DNA of 64,000 nt. Source: Ophioderma brevispina. Taxonomy: Eukaryota > Echinodermata > Ophiuroidea > Amphilepidida > Ophiodermatidae. The stretch's first letter is position 1, and each line of letters opens with the position of its first letter. The DNA is taken from NCBI GenBank assembly GCA_023653785.1, contig JAMKCH010084907.1, positions 23,440-87,439 of the forward strand, given 5' to 3'. Made by a program: the position numbers and the translations under genes. Shown here piece after piece: positions 46,011 to 57,001 of this stretch. The notes beneath the pieces are model-generated. The model was not told the origin of the DNA, made no database searches, and saw only the letters and a program-made list of their open reading frames with translations.

Positions 46011-47221
46011 CACCCCTCCTGATTTTGTATAGCGCCACACGCAGGTGCCTCTAGGCACTCTACATTAAACTTAATCTTACTATAACTTGCTTAATCATAT
46101 CATTAAAACCTTAAGCATAATTTTGTATATTAAAGTATACATAGTATTAAAAGCCTACAACAGAATGAATACAAATTTAAGAGACAATTAAAAATACATG
46201 CTGCCAAAGACAAGAATATGAATGCATGAAAAATGCACGTGACATGCATGTGACCAATATACTGCATTTAATTCAATAATGTACAATAGACAATCAAAGA
46301 AATGATGAACAGATTCTTGTGACAGATGCAAACAATTAAACATAACAAATGAAACCTTGCAATATACCAAAACCTGATAAAATGAAGCATAATACAATGT
46401 ACGTAATTAAAATACAATAATTTTGGAGTAAGCATACAAAGTACAAACAAAAATCATGATGACAAGGTATACAAACAAAGCAAATAATAGTTACTCTTTT
46501 AACAGCAAAATAAAAGCACAAGGAACCATCTGTGCGTGTAAAACAAAAAAAACATAATAGATACATGGCATTGGCTAAACACAATACCTTTATTCTCTAA
46601 TTTACACACAAGGTAGGACTCCAAATTGCATTTTATTTTTGTTCTTTTTCATGAAAACATTATTTTGAAAGCCTTTTTTTTAAAAAAATTAAGTATTTTG
46701 TTGAGTGTTAACAGGTTATATATCAGTCAGTGAACCGTGCCTCTGGAATTGAGAATATGGAAGCTGATGGTGTAATGTTGATAAATTGTTGTTAGAACCA
46801 AAGAGAACACATGATAGTACTTGGGTATCAGCCGGGTTTTCATCATTGTCTAAAAGTATGCAGACGGAATGCCAACTGACTGAATAGCGGTAGTCCATTC
46901 TGCAAATTGGAAAAAAACCTCATGCCTGAAATGAGTATCATCATTTCATGTGGACACTTTCTTTGAGACCAGAAGAGGGAAAATAAATAAAAATGCATAG
47001 GCCAGTGTTTTGTACTTGTGAAATGGTTTGTTAGCTGGAAATTATTAAATTATTAAACATGTGGATGGTCTCTCAACAGAGAAGATTTCTTGGTATTCCC
47101 AGAAGCCATTTGTGGCATGTTATATCACCTCACATAACCAATTTGCATTCTTATCTTGTTGAATAGGTTTCATGTAGGTTCCATTGGTTCTCCTGGAGCA
47201 TAAGTAATCTGAAGAAATATT
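46011..47221. other. Intergenic, no gene seen
   Basis: Very AT-rich. Overlapping - strand ORFs at 46188-46584 have skewed composition and no motif. Confidence 0.4.
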
Positions 47222-47576
47222 TTAAAGGTGCAACAAGAGATTTCACATATCAGGTGTCCCTAAAAAAATTGAAAGTACTGATTTTTGCCCTGATGTAAAG
47301 CTGTCCATCAAAAATATCCCCACCTGAAAGGATTAAGCTGAGAAATGTTTCTTTGGTACAAAAATTGTGAAATTTCTAATTTCATATAGGAGCAAATGCG
47401 AAATTCAGCCTATGTTTTCTATTGAAATATAAGCAAATCAGAATCATCTTTCTCTCCTTTAAGACATTTCTGTAGCCAAATACAATGTAAGAAATCTATT
47501 GAGTGTCTAATCTATATAAAATTACTATTATGACACAATATTTGGTTACCTCAAAAATCTCTTGTTGCACTTTTAA
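47222..47576 (+). mobile_element. TTAA-flanked MITE, family 3, copy 1
   Basis: Starts ttaaaggtgcaacaagagat and ends atctcttgttgcacttttaa, a terminal inverted repeat of about 20 bp beginning at TTAA. The second copy is at 49541-50365. Confidence 0.9.
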
Positions 47577-47755
47577 GTCAAATATGCTCTAGGAGCATAA
47601 TGTGCACAATGTCCAGGAGCACCAGGAGCATATTTGCCATATGCTCCTGGAGCATGTTCATTCAAATTTGACTTAGAATATTTGTCCAGATATCGTATGC
47701 TCCAGGACCCTATGTCCTGGAACATATGATCCAGGACCATATTATCAGGCCAAAA
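47577..47755. repeat. Cluster of 'ccaggagcata' palindromes
   Basis: 'ccaggagcata' and its complement 'tatgctcctgg' or close variants occur about seven times within 170 bp, including a perfect 11-bp hairpin (ccaggagcata...tatgctcctgg) at about 47622-47650. Outer 'aagtcaaat' and 'atttgactt' also form an inverted pair. Confidence 0.7.
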
Positions 47756-48560
47756 TCACACAAAAGCACATAGGCAAAAGCACAGAGGTAGCATTTTCAA
47801 TGGAGGAATAGCAGTAAACACATACTCTGCGTTTTTAAGAAATACAATATAATCAGTTGTTATGACGGGTACCCTAAGGTGCGGAATAAGTAGGCTGAAA
47901 GCCACATTGATTGTAGCCTTCAATCATATCAATCTTTATTTCAATATCATACATACAAAATACAATGGACAACAATGATATTGAGGACATGATCAAAAGG
48001 CCAAACTGACCTGAGGCGATCATGCCCTGAGCCTAAATAAAAGTTCCATGACAAAATATATAACAAAACATAACACTAAACAAAGACGGGCAAGCACAAC
48101 GACAAACAAGACATGCCCCGATTAAGATCATTTATACTCTTCCATAAATTTGAATTTCAATTGTTTCTTAAAAAACAATTGATTACATTACAATTAACAA
48201 GCCTACATTTGATTACTTAAATGTTAACACGATGCATTGTGGGAAGGCCAAGAAATCTTTGTCTCTTACCTTTTAAATTAAAAAATCTTGTTTCTTAACT
48301 GTCACTGCACTTTAAAAATTAAAGCTAGATAATGGCCTAAAAATAATGTACTAAACTTAGAGTACTCAAACTGTATAGTACTACAAAAATTCACCTCATT
48401 TATATTCAGTTATAGTGTATCTTTGATTAAATCATGTTGTCAAAAATAATATTTGTCAAAACAAAAACAGTTGTACTCTTTAACAAATATCCTAAATCTA
48501 AGGTGACCTCCATTTACAGCACGGTATAGGCTTGTTATACCTGACAAATTTATAGGTATT
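47756..48560. other. Intergenic, no gene seen
   Basis: AT-rich filler without recognisable features. Confidence 0.4.
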
Positions 48561-49240
48561 GAGTAATAATAATAATAACTCATGCTTATATAGCGCATTC
48601 CGTCTAAAGCGAGCCCAATGCGCTGAACAGAATCATATCTTAAACTACACATAATAATACAAAAACAAAAATGCACTATGAAAACCCAAAATGACTACTG
48701 AACAGATGTGTTTTTAAGGAACCCTTGAATTCAATCAGAGTCTTAGCATTTCTAAGGGCACGTGTGGTCCAGTGGATTGAGCGCTCGCCCCGCAATCCAA
48801 AGGTCGTGGGTTCGAGTCCCACTGCGGCCAACGTGTTGCGCCCTTGAGTAAGGCACTTACCTTAATTACTCCTCTCCACCCAGGTGTATAAATGGGTACC
48901 AGCATTATCCAATGCTGGGAAAGTAACAGACTCGTTGTGTGGGAGGAGTGGCGAACCCCCCACAGCAAACATAATACGGAGGAGTCTGGCCCAAACGCTA
49001 AGGAAAGAGAGATGGGCACCCCGTGCACGAGCTTGCTCGGCCCGAGACTTTACTTTTAGCATTTCTGATATGTGATGGTAATGTGTTCCATAGCTCAGGA
49101 GCTGCATGAGAGAAAGCTCTTTGTCCGTAAGTCACTGTTTTACACGTTTGCGCTGTAGAGTGATTGCATTATTGGAACGCAAGGTGCGAGATGGTACAAG
49201 ATTTTGTCATTGTACTCGTCCATTGCCCTGAAACCAAGCA
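48561..49240 (-). pseudogene. LINE 3' end (CR1/L2-like ORF2), interrupted by a SINE
   Basis: Read on the - strand, with the SINE at 48754-49055 left out, the decayed ORF gives TYGQRAFSHAAPELWNTLP followed by SHIRNAKTLIEFKGSLKTH. This is the classic C-terminal block of CR1/L2-type reverse transcriptase ORFs. A stop and the 3' UTR phrase 'atgcgctatataagcatgag' come next, then a (TTA)n tail (48563-48577). The 5' part is missing. Upstream codons (towards 49240) are frameshifted. Confidence 0.82.
48743..49066 (+). mobile_element. tRNA-derived SINE with 11-bp target-site duplication
   Basis: The SINE body is 48754-49055 (302 bp). Its tRNA-like head has an A box region 'tggtccagtggattgagcgc' and a B box 'ggttcgagtcc'. 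It is followed by 'ttgagtaaggcacttacc' and 'aggtgtataaatgggtacc', a body phrase common in marine invertebrate SINEs. It is flanked by exact ttagcatttct duplications (48743-48753 and 49056-49066). The cloverleaf acceptor stem does not pair, so it is not a functional tRNA gene. Confidence 0.9.
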
Positions 49241-49540
49241 CGGATTGATAATAGGTCATCTGTTCCATCCCAAAATTAAAAGAAAGTGATGAAATCTGAT
49301 TTGCCTTATGCTTTTAAAGCTCTTCAATTTTGTGTTCAATATTTTAATGGATACGTTTGCAAGATTAACATGTTGTATCTGGTGCTATACTGTATGTCCA
49401 CAAAGAAATGTGTTATCCCATCTTGTATTTATCTTTTGCACATTTTATGTACGGTCCCATATTTATTAGTACATTTGTCCGAGGCTGTTCATTAATTACT
49501 GAGATGTATTGAAGTTTTGTAATAGTGCTTATAATGTCAC
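49241..49540. other. Intergenic, no gene seen
   Basis: A 69-codon ORF at 49286-49495 has no motif. Nothing else. Confidence 0.4.
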
Positions 49541-50365
49541 TTAAAGGTGCAACAAGTGATTTCAAATAACAGATGTCTCTAAAAAATGTGAACATTCTGA
49601 TTTTTGTACTGGTGTAAAGCTTTCTTTCCAAAATATCCCCATCTGGAAGGATCAAGCTGAGAACTGTTTCTTTGGTACAAAAATGGTAAAGTATCTAATT
49701 TCCTGTAGGAGCAAATAGGAAATTCAGTCTGTTTTCTATTTAGAGAATAAAGGTATGATTTGGGGAACCGGTACTCTATGACGATTTGAAACCAAGGCGA
49801 TACCATTATTTTAAGTGGAAGAACGAGGCCACACAAAAAAAATGGTGTCGCCGGTTTCAATTCATCATAAAGAGAGTACCGGTTTCCAAAATCATACCTT
49901 TATTCTCATTCTTAAACAGCTTTATCATTTAAGGTCATCTTTAAGCCAATTTCGAGATCATTATGGCATAAATACAACAAGAAAGGACTGCCACCACCCA
50001 GTGACAACAATCGAACAACCCGTTGAACGCAAATCATATGCAACGAGACGCAGCATTGGCAGGCGCGTGCAAAGTTAGCAAAACGCGGTATGACGCGAGC
50101 ACTTCAACCTAAAAATAACATCGCAGTACGCACTACCTGGGTTCAATTGTCGAATTGAACCTGGGCATCAGCCAATGAAATTCTTACAATTTCACAGCTG
50201 TTGAAGAATGAAATATAAGCATATGCAATTTGCCTTTTGTTTTCATTTCAAGCTTTTTCTGTAGTCCAATAAAAGGTAAGAACTATTTGGAGTGTCCAAT
50301 CTATATGAAATAACTACTTATCACAGAAAATTTGGATGACTTGAAATCTCTTGTTGCACCCTTAA
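49541..50365 (+). mobile_element. TTAA-flanked MITE, family 3, copy 2, with nested inserts
   Basis: Starts ttaaaggtgcaacaagtgat and ends ctcttgttgcacccttaa. Compared with copy 1 it carries about 470 extra bases (about 49742-50207) between 'tctgttttctatt' and 'gaatgaaatataagca'. The first part of that insert is a family 4 MITE. Confidence 0.88.
49743..49907. mobile_element. MITE, family 4 (well preserved copy), nested
   Basis: gagaataaaggtatgatttg at the left mirrors aaatcatacctttattctc at the right. Homology extends inward through 'ggaaaccggtactct', giving arms of about 35 bp or more. Inserted within the family 3 MITE. Confidence 0.88.
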
Positions 50366-50819
50366 CTCCCTGAGAGGTACTTGGTGATTGGCTACAAAGA
50401 AGGTTATATAATATATTGAGCCAATCAGCACCATGTTTAGAAAAGTGGTAGGGCTGACTGAGGACTTGGCTGAAATATTTTGGAAACTCAATTTTTATTG
50501 GTTACTCAAATGACTAAAACATGTAGTCAACCAATCGGAAACATTGTTAGAAAGGTAGTTACAGTGCCCAGGAGGTTAACAGTGCTTTGCAGTGGCAGTA
50601 CTAACATATCCAGAATGTTGGGGAATTTGTTGGGACAGTAAGGAAGTAAAAATATGGCCTACAAAAGACTATTTCAGGCCATTTATATTTAAAGCTGACT
50701 GGAGGACACAAAAATCAACTGGAGGACTCTCCATCATCTCAAGACTGTTTTCCTGTAATCTTAAGAATATTAAATGAAAGTTACAGAGTACTTTTTATAC
50801 TTCTGATTTGTGAAGTTGA
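50366..50819. other. Intergenic, no gene seen
   Basis: Short ORF at 50592-50777 with no motif. Confidence 0.4.
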
Positions 50820-51450
50820 AGTTCAATTGGAATCAAACTTGTTTAATGGATATTACATGCAAACCCTTATTTGTTTATGAGGTCAAAGGTCATATGAGGC
50901 CTATCATTCACAAACCGTGATGGCAGGCGACACTAGCGGGCATGTTCTGATTTGCATTTTCATAAAACACACTGAATGTTGAGCTGCAGAGGGCAGCATT
51001 GTTTTGTTAGGTACGGGGGGGTCGGACACGATCTGCTCGATTTAGGCATTGGGGGTTTTCAAACGGTCATTTAGGGAATTCTTACGTGTATTTTCTACGG
51101 CAGCCTCGGTCCCAGTAACATTGCAAAATCAACTTTTAAGCCTTCGTTCAATACATCTTAGTAATATCATGATAATTTAGGAAAACATTGACTTCAAAAT
51201 CCGTCAGGGTTAGTGGATTAACCCCGCTGCAAAATAGTGTAATTTCCAATAACAGTCATTTAGATTTACCATGGCCCATTTACGACCTCATCCACTTACA
51301 GTGGAGTTGCTTCAGCTTCAATTGTTTGGAATAAGGAAATATTGCTTGATAACATAAAAAATTCGGGGTTTATGTGGTAAACCACCGGCGACTTCTAATT
51401 TGAGATTTCTTGGCCGCCACCTCCTAATTATGGACAGGAAACTACACACT
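50820..51450 (+). repeat. Composite of older dispersed repeats
   Basis: 50870-50935 matches 5340-5420 and includes a DR1 (AGGTCAAAGGTCA) at 50880. 51020-51240 matches 21553-21770 in inverse orientation. 51250-51440 matches 32986-33404. The order suggests one larger old element, or nesting. Confidence 0.65.
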
Positions 51451-51869
51451 TGATCAAGTTGCTACCATTTGTTCCTACATTTGTAATGCATAGGTGGATT
51501 TTATAATTACACTAATCACTGTTTTGTTAAAGATGGAGACAAGTTCTTTGATGAAAATTGGGTGAAAATTTCATGAACGTATACTAGCAAAAATAATTTG
51601 CCAACTCTAAGTAGAGCCAGAATGGTGGTGCGATTGCTGTGTGCAGAAAAGGACATTGGTGACTTATTTGTGTTAAATTGTATCAACAATTTTTTTCATA
51701 TAAATCAAATGGGCCCTGTGAGCCTTATTATGTCATTGTGCACTTTAAAGGTGCATGTTCCGATCAGGGACCCCCTGATTTACCCGGAAGTAGTATCGAT
51801 TTTGATATCAGATGAAAGGCCGTATTTTTCTCATTGTCGTCCTGAGATATAAACAAAAAACCTGACAAA
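51451..51869. other. Intergenic with a fragment of a family 1-like MITE
   Basis: 'aaaggtgcatgttccgatca' at about 51747 followed by 'tttacccggaagtagt' and 'gatatcagatgaaag' resembles the first third of family 1. The rest is missing. Confidence 0.45.
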
Positions 51870-52215
51870 TTAAAGGGGCATTTCGTGATCCACAGCTCGT
51901 CCCCCCGACTTACCTAAAAAAAGTTGAGATTTTCATATCATGTGAACCGTTACCATTAGTAATCCATGTGTGCCAAATCTTACGTGCAGATTCGACCGTG
52001 TCTGTAAGTAATTCGCAATTTTGTATTTTCTGTCCGTTTACGGACAGAAATTATAGCACAGTGGCCTATGGGACCGTGGGAAACGAGCATTTGCTCCTAA
52101 CACAAAACTGCAAAGTCGGGATCAGCTAAAAAGTTGTGAATAAGCTTTTCTCAAGGATATCTAGTGAACAATGAATAAAAACAGAAGGGGCTAAAATCAC
52201 GAAATGCGCCTTTAA
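51870..52215 (-). mobile_element. TTAA-flanked MITE, family 2, copy 3
   Basis: Starts ttaaaggggcatttcgtgat and ends atcacgaaatgcgcctttaa, with perfect or near-perfect termini. Inverted relative to the copies in the GLCE intron. Confidence 0.9.
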
Positions 52216-52584
52216 TGGTTAACCATCAATATTAGCACAGTATTGAATGGGGCTTCACAATGTGCATTATTGCTTCTATCAAAACCGCAAGTTTGTTTCC
52301 CACGGTACTTGATGGGGCCTATGTGCAAGGGCCAGGCTCTCATATCAAGTAGAGAACACAATAGACATAAATCGGAACAAGCACCTTTAAATGCCCCTTG
52401 TTTAAACAATTCTGTGAGTTTGATGCATGCTATTTTTTATTTTCAATTTACATGATGCAAAATTTAGGTTGTGATGATTTCAAAAGTAGTCATATTGTAG
52501 GTAAAGTCACTGTTAAAACACTGCACAGAAGGGTACTCTCCTCAAATAAGAACTAATGTGTCTGAGTATAATTTGTAAACCATG

Positions 52585-52936
52585 TTAAAGGTCCATGACC
52601 CGATCGCTAATAGCCTTGTGCCCAGAAGCCCTAGATTTTACCGAAGTGGTCAACATTTTGGTATCAGAAGAAAGCTACTATTTTTCTCATTTACTCTGTG
52701 AAATCTTAGAGCCAAAGGATGTTTGGTTTGGAAGTTATGAGCGAATATGTGGCCCATTTTGGTCGACCAATATTAATTGTACACAGTACTCTATGGGCTT
52801 ACAAAATCACGTTTTTAGCTCTCGCATCAAAACGGGTTGAAATATCGGCGCAAAACTTACAGATGGGGTTTTGGAGTGATGGCCAATCTATCAAGATGAA
52901 AACTTCATATCCTTAAATCGGGCCATCCCCCTTTAA
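52585..52936 (+). mobile_element. TTAA-flanked MITE, family 1, copy 6 (best preserved)
   Basis: Starts ttaaaggtccatgacccgat and ends aaatcgggccatccccctttaa. Both TTAA sites are intact, so the family consensus ends are clearest here. Confidence 0.9.
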
Positions 52937-52999
52937 AAATATAACATTTGGCCTATTCATGAGCAATCACATTGAAAAGTACACATTGTCCATTAGATC

Positions 53000-53142
53000 G
53001 GGTCCCTATTTTATAAAAGTTAAGATTAATGCTTAAGAGTTATTCTTCTGTGGTTATTAACTCATTTAAAGGGAAACATGAAAGAATTTTCTTAAGATTT
53101 TTCAAGTATAGGCTTGATCTTAATAGTTTTGAAATAGGGCCC
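53000..53142. mobile_element. Small MITE with inverted ends
   Basis: gggtccctattttataaaag at the left is the imperfect complement of the right end ('ttgaaatagggccc'). Homology continues through 'ttaagat' and 'gcttaag'. 143 bp, non-coding. Confidence 0.7.
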
Positions 53143-56100
53143 AGGTTTTAGATATTGGCAAATTAGGGAAATAGCACAAAAAACAACTTGGGGGTGGGTC
53201 ATGCATCCATATAAAGTATGTCATTGTATAAGAATTTGTTTTTTTGAAACCGGTATAACAATCTTCTAGTTATAAGCAGTTCTCAGAGGAATAAGTGTCA
53301 GTTAATTTTTAAGCTTGTGATTTTGCCATTCACATGATTCAGTTATATTAACGAACAATTCCATCTCGGATTCATCGTTCCATCATGTTAACCTAAAATT
53401 TCACCATGAACTCGCAGAAATAGATAAGTGTTATGTCATTTGAGATCAACTTGCAAAATTTCTTTTGCAACTCCTCAAATGCATGGTAATTTAAGTCAAA
53501 CCCTCTTATCAAAAGCTGACAGACTACTTGATAGAGAAAGATCTAAAAGTACTTGTGTATCATTTTTGAGTACTAAGGAAATTTTGTTGGTCATTTCACC
53601 TGCATCCATGTTGTATTTGTATACTCAGGACTTTTACAACTGCCGTAATATTACTTGTTACAGATCATTAGGGTATAAATAATACCATCTTGGTATGAGC
53701 CATCTACAATCCTCACCAAAAGTACTTGCAACACTTTGTGCTTATCCAATCAAGTGTGAGACTCTACTATGGGTGTAGAGTTCTGCAGCAAGATGACTGA
53801 AGAAAGAAGGGACATGGAATGTTAGTTTACCCTTCCCCTTTCCGCATCGGACAATGTTGAAACACATTCTAAACATGCTGAAACACCGGCGTCTGAACAA
53901 CATTATCGTGGGAGAAGAAGTATTTACACTTAAGTGTTCCAAGACATTTGGCAAGGATGGTAGGTATGTGGCTCGGTGTTTAATGGAATAGAGTATAGTC
54001 ATGTGTGTTTGATCATTAAACAGTGGTGGATACCTAGACAGTCTTAACACCTGCACTTGAATAAATAACACACTGTCACATTTTAATGGACCTGTTTCTT
54101 TAAACATACACTAAAAAGTGTGGTGAAAAATATTTCCATTTAGATGAGTTGTTACAGCCTATGCATGGGGCAGGGGCTTAACCAGGGGGAACAGGGGGAA
54201 ACTTTCTCTTGGGAAATCTTGTCCTCCTGTGGAATTAGTGATTTTCTGCACATGCACCAATTTACAGTGAAAACAACATAAGTTAATACTGTACTAACAA
54301 ACTTTAATATATGCTTGCACCCCCCATTTAAAAAAATATGTTCCCCTTCCCCCCCCCCCTGCAAAAAAGCTGGTTTTGTGCATGAGGAATTTTCTCACTT
54401 CTTACATCACATTTTCAGAGTTATGTTGAAAGAAAAACGGTCCATTTGTATACCCCGATTTAAAAATTAGTCTCTTTGAGAATACAGCTGTAATTCACAA
54501 TTGCACTGTGCTTGATATTTGTTCTGGTCATGGCCCAACAACATAGTATACACCTACGAATGGGGGATGAATCCAAGGTACATGGATAACCATCTTGCTT
54601 GAAAAGGGCATCACAAATATCATCTACTTTTTCTATAAAAAAAGGTAGAGGAAGTAGTAGTGTGACTTTTGGGTCACCCTGTACAAATCATTTGTACCAA
54701 AACAAAAGTAAGAAATACAGAATTGGGGGAAATCTTTCACATGTTACAGAAATGTATTCTGAATTGGGCAATTAAACAGGGCATTGTAAATGTAGCTATA
54801 TAGTGTGTCTAAAAAAAAAACATGCTTCATGATAGGTCAATCTCTGCTTGTGGAGCATTGAGTAATGGATTGACTCCACCACTTATAATGCAATTGTCTG
54901 GGAAAATAGAAACATTTTATAGGTTAAAAGAAATCAGTTATGTGACCCAAAGCATACTTGAGATATGGTCTGGTAGCATTCGATGAGAATGATATATCTA
55001 ACAAACTAATATAAATCCTCTATTTTGTTTTAATTCCAAAAATATACTTCTGGAACCTGGAGTAGATACAAATCACTGCAATTTGTTCAATTGTGTCACC
55101 ATTAATTGTCTTGCAAGTTTAGTTTGAGACACACTGTAATGTGTGTATTGTTTTGTGCCACATGTATGTAGCATTTTGTATTGTAAATTATTGTACAGAA
55201 CTTATCTGATAGTGAACAGTACATGTGGTTTTTATACTTCACTATATACAAAAAAAGTATTTCTGCAATTGGAAATAATGATACTACCAAATTTTGTATG
55301 ATATTGTAAAGTGTGCTTTTAAAAGAAAATCATCAAATATACCAAGTCTGCATCGTGTGCTGTGGAATTTATTTGTGGTTTTAAACATGGGCATTTACAG
55401 ATTACTTTATTTTCCATAACCAAGATATTTACAAACGATATTAATTAGCATTGTGGAAATAAGCAAAAGTGGCCAGAAAGAAGATGCACATTTTGTGATA
55501 CACAGCCGCCATCAGAATAGTCTTGTTCAAGACGCTCAGCTATGTCCCTTTTCCAAGGTACATCCCCATATATAATCGTTGGTGTTGACCCCCACCACCA
55601 CCACCACCATCACCAAGGCCTTAGCTGAGCCCATGCAAACTCTTACACATGGGATATAAAAATGATCTCAGAAATCTACCTCCTGGGCTTTAGCACGGCA
55701 CCCATGCAAAATTCCCCCCCACCACCACCCACCCTCTCCAGGGCCTTAGGCCGGTGCCCATGCAAAACCGTAAATGAAATGGTCTCAGAAATTTCATGCC
55801 ATATTATGTGCACGAATCACTCCCGCTTACGAATTACTACTGTTCACAAGTCAACACCACACACAAATCTCCTCCCATAATAGAAATTGATAACATCCAC
55901 GAATCGCTCACAGCAAGGCGGAGCCTCGCGTCTTCTTTCTGTATTTAATACAATCAGATGGTCCTATCCACTTGCATAACTGCTGAGTACAAATGACACA
56001 CATTAGCTCATTGGGCAACAACGTCGCCCGTATATGTCAGTAAGGAATAGAGCGTCTATTGATTGGCCACATATATTAATAACTCTAAATGCATATATGG

Positions 56101-56887
56101 AAAAGCAAACCCCTGCGACATTTTGCAATCACAAAAAAACTATTGAACTAACATAAAAAAAACGGCTTACAATCTGAACAAGGCTGTCTGACCGAGCTAA
56201 ACCGCAGACCCTGTGTTGGAATCCGGATCGAAAAATATTACGGCTGTGATTTCACTATTAGTGTGACAATGTGTTTGGTCAAAATTATGGTGCTTTACGG
56301 TAGTTCGCTGGTGATATAATCGCATGATTCAGTGCCTGAACAAGGTGCCATCAGAACTGCCCTGCTGATACCAAAATCTCAATTTTGATGGTAAAGTGGG
56401 GGGGGACAGGTTTGGCCAATCGGGTTCACCCTCCTTTAACTGAAATTTTGGACTACCCTTTTTTCAACAAAGTGAATCGTCAAGAAAACCCAAATGCTTG
56501 GATCACCAAAATGCCCTTTAACATAAAGGTGTCTTGAAACACCTTTCCAAACCAAGAATTTCTATTACAGAAAAAAATCTTCCTCATCCTCATCATGTCT
56601 CACTGAACAAGTTCATCAAAAATCTGCCCCCCTTTGACACACAGTGTTAGAAACATTTTTTGTTTTAAAATCAATTTGATTTAATGTTTGAAAGGCAAAG
56701 TGTATTTTGTTATTTGGCAGTTGATCACCATTCTATTCCCTTTCATACCAAAACTTTTAAGTAAAAAAAAAAATCACGCACACGTTATTTTCAAATAGTT
56801 AAAAATCCAATATAGCAGTTTAGAAACTTTGTTAGACTTACCTTGATTCAAGTCTCTAGTAGCTCTTGAGATATTGACGCGTCAATT
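53143..56887. other. Intergenic, no gene called
   Basis: Short ORFs only (121 codons at 53742-54107 on the - strand has no recognisable domain). Direct repeats around (CAC)n lie at 55589-55680 and 55713-55800 ('ggccttag', 'cccatgcaaa', 'ggtctcagaaat'). 56380-56525 ends 'ggatcaccaaaatgcccttta', a partial family 2 MITE end. Confidence 0.4.
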
Positions 56888-57001
56888 CTAAGCCTTGGTC
56901 TCGGATTTCTGTTGAGATCGGCAGTGTGATTGTTGTGATGTACCAACTCCCAGCGAGTCATCCACGGGCCTGAGATGGTGGTGTTCAAATTCGTCAGGCT
57001 C
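56888..57001 (-). CDS. Putative terminal exon of an unidentified gene
   Basis: On the - strand the acceptor 'ttttaattacag' is followed directly by 37 codons and TAG: EPDEFEHHHLRPVDDSLG, then VGTSQQSHCRSQQKSETKA. The peptide is hydrophilic and low in AT-biased codons compared with its surroundings, like a disordered C-terminal tail. The exon starts in phase 0 if read this way, matching the phase-0 end of the exon-like block at 58515-58643 about 1.5 kb upstream on the same strand. I do not recognise the family. It could still be chance; conservation would decide. Confidence 0.4.
   Translation of the reverse strand, partial: EPDEFEHHHLRPVDDSLGVGTSQQSHCRSQQKSETKA

Noticed and set aside
48754..48835. 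Functional tRNA gene
   Set aside because: Good A and B boxes, but the acceptor stem does not pair. The sequence continues into a SINE body and has target-site duplications.
54302..54362. Functional significance of the C/G homopolymer runs here and at 24812, 30148, 31106, 34640, 57725 and 63300
   Set aside because: Scattered homopolymers of this length are common in such genomes and prone to sequencing error. Only the runs linked to duplications were kept.
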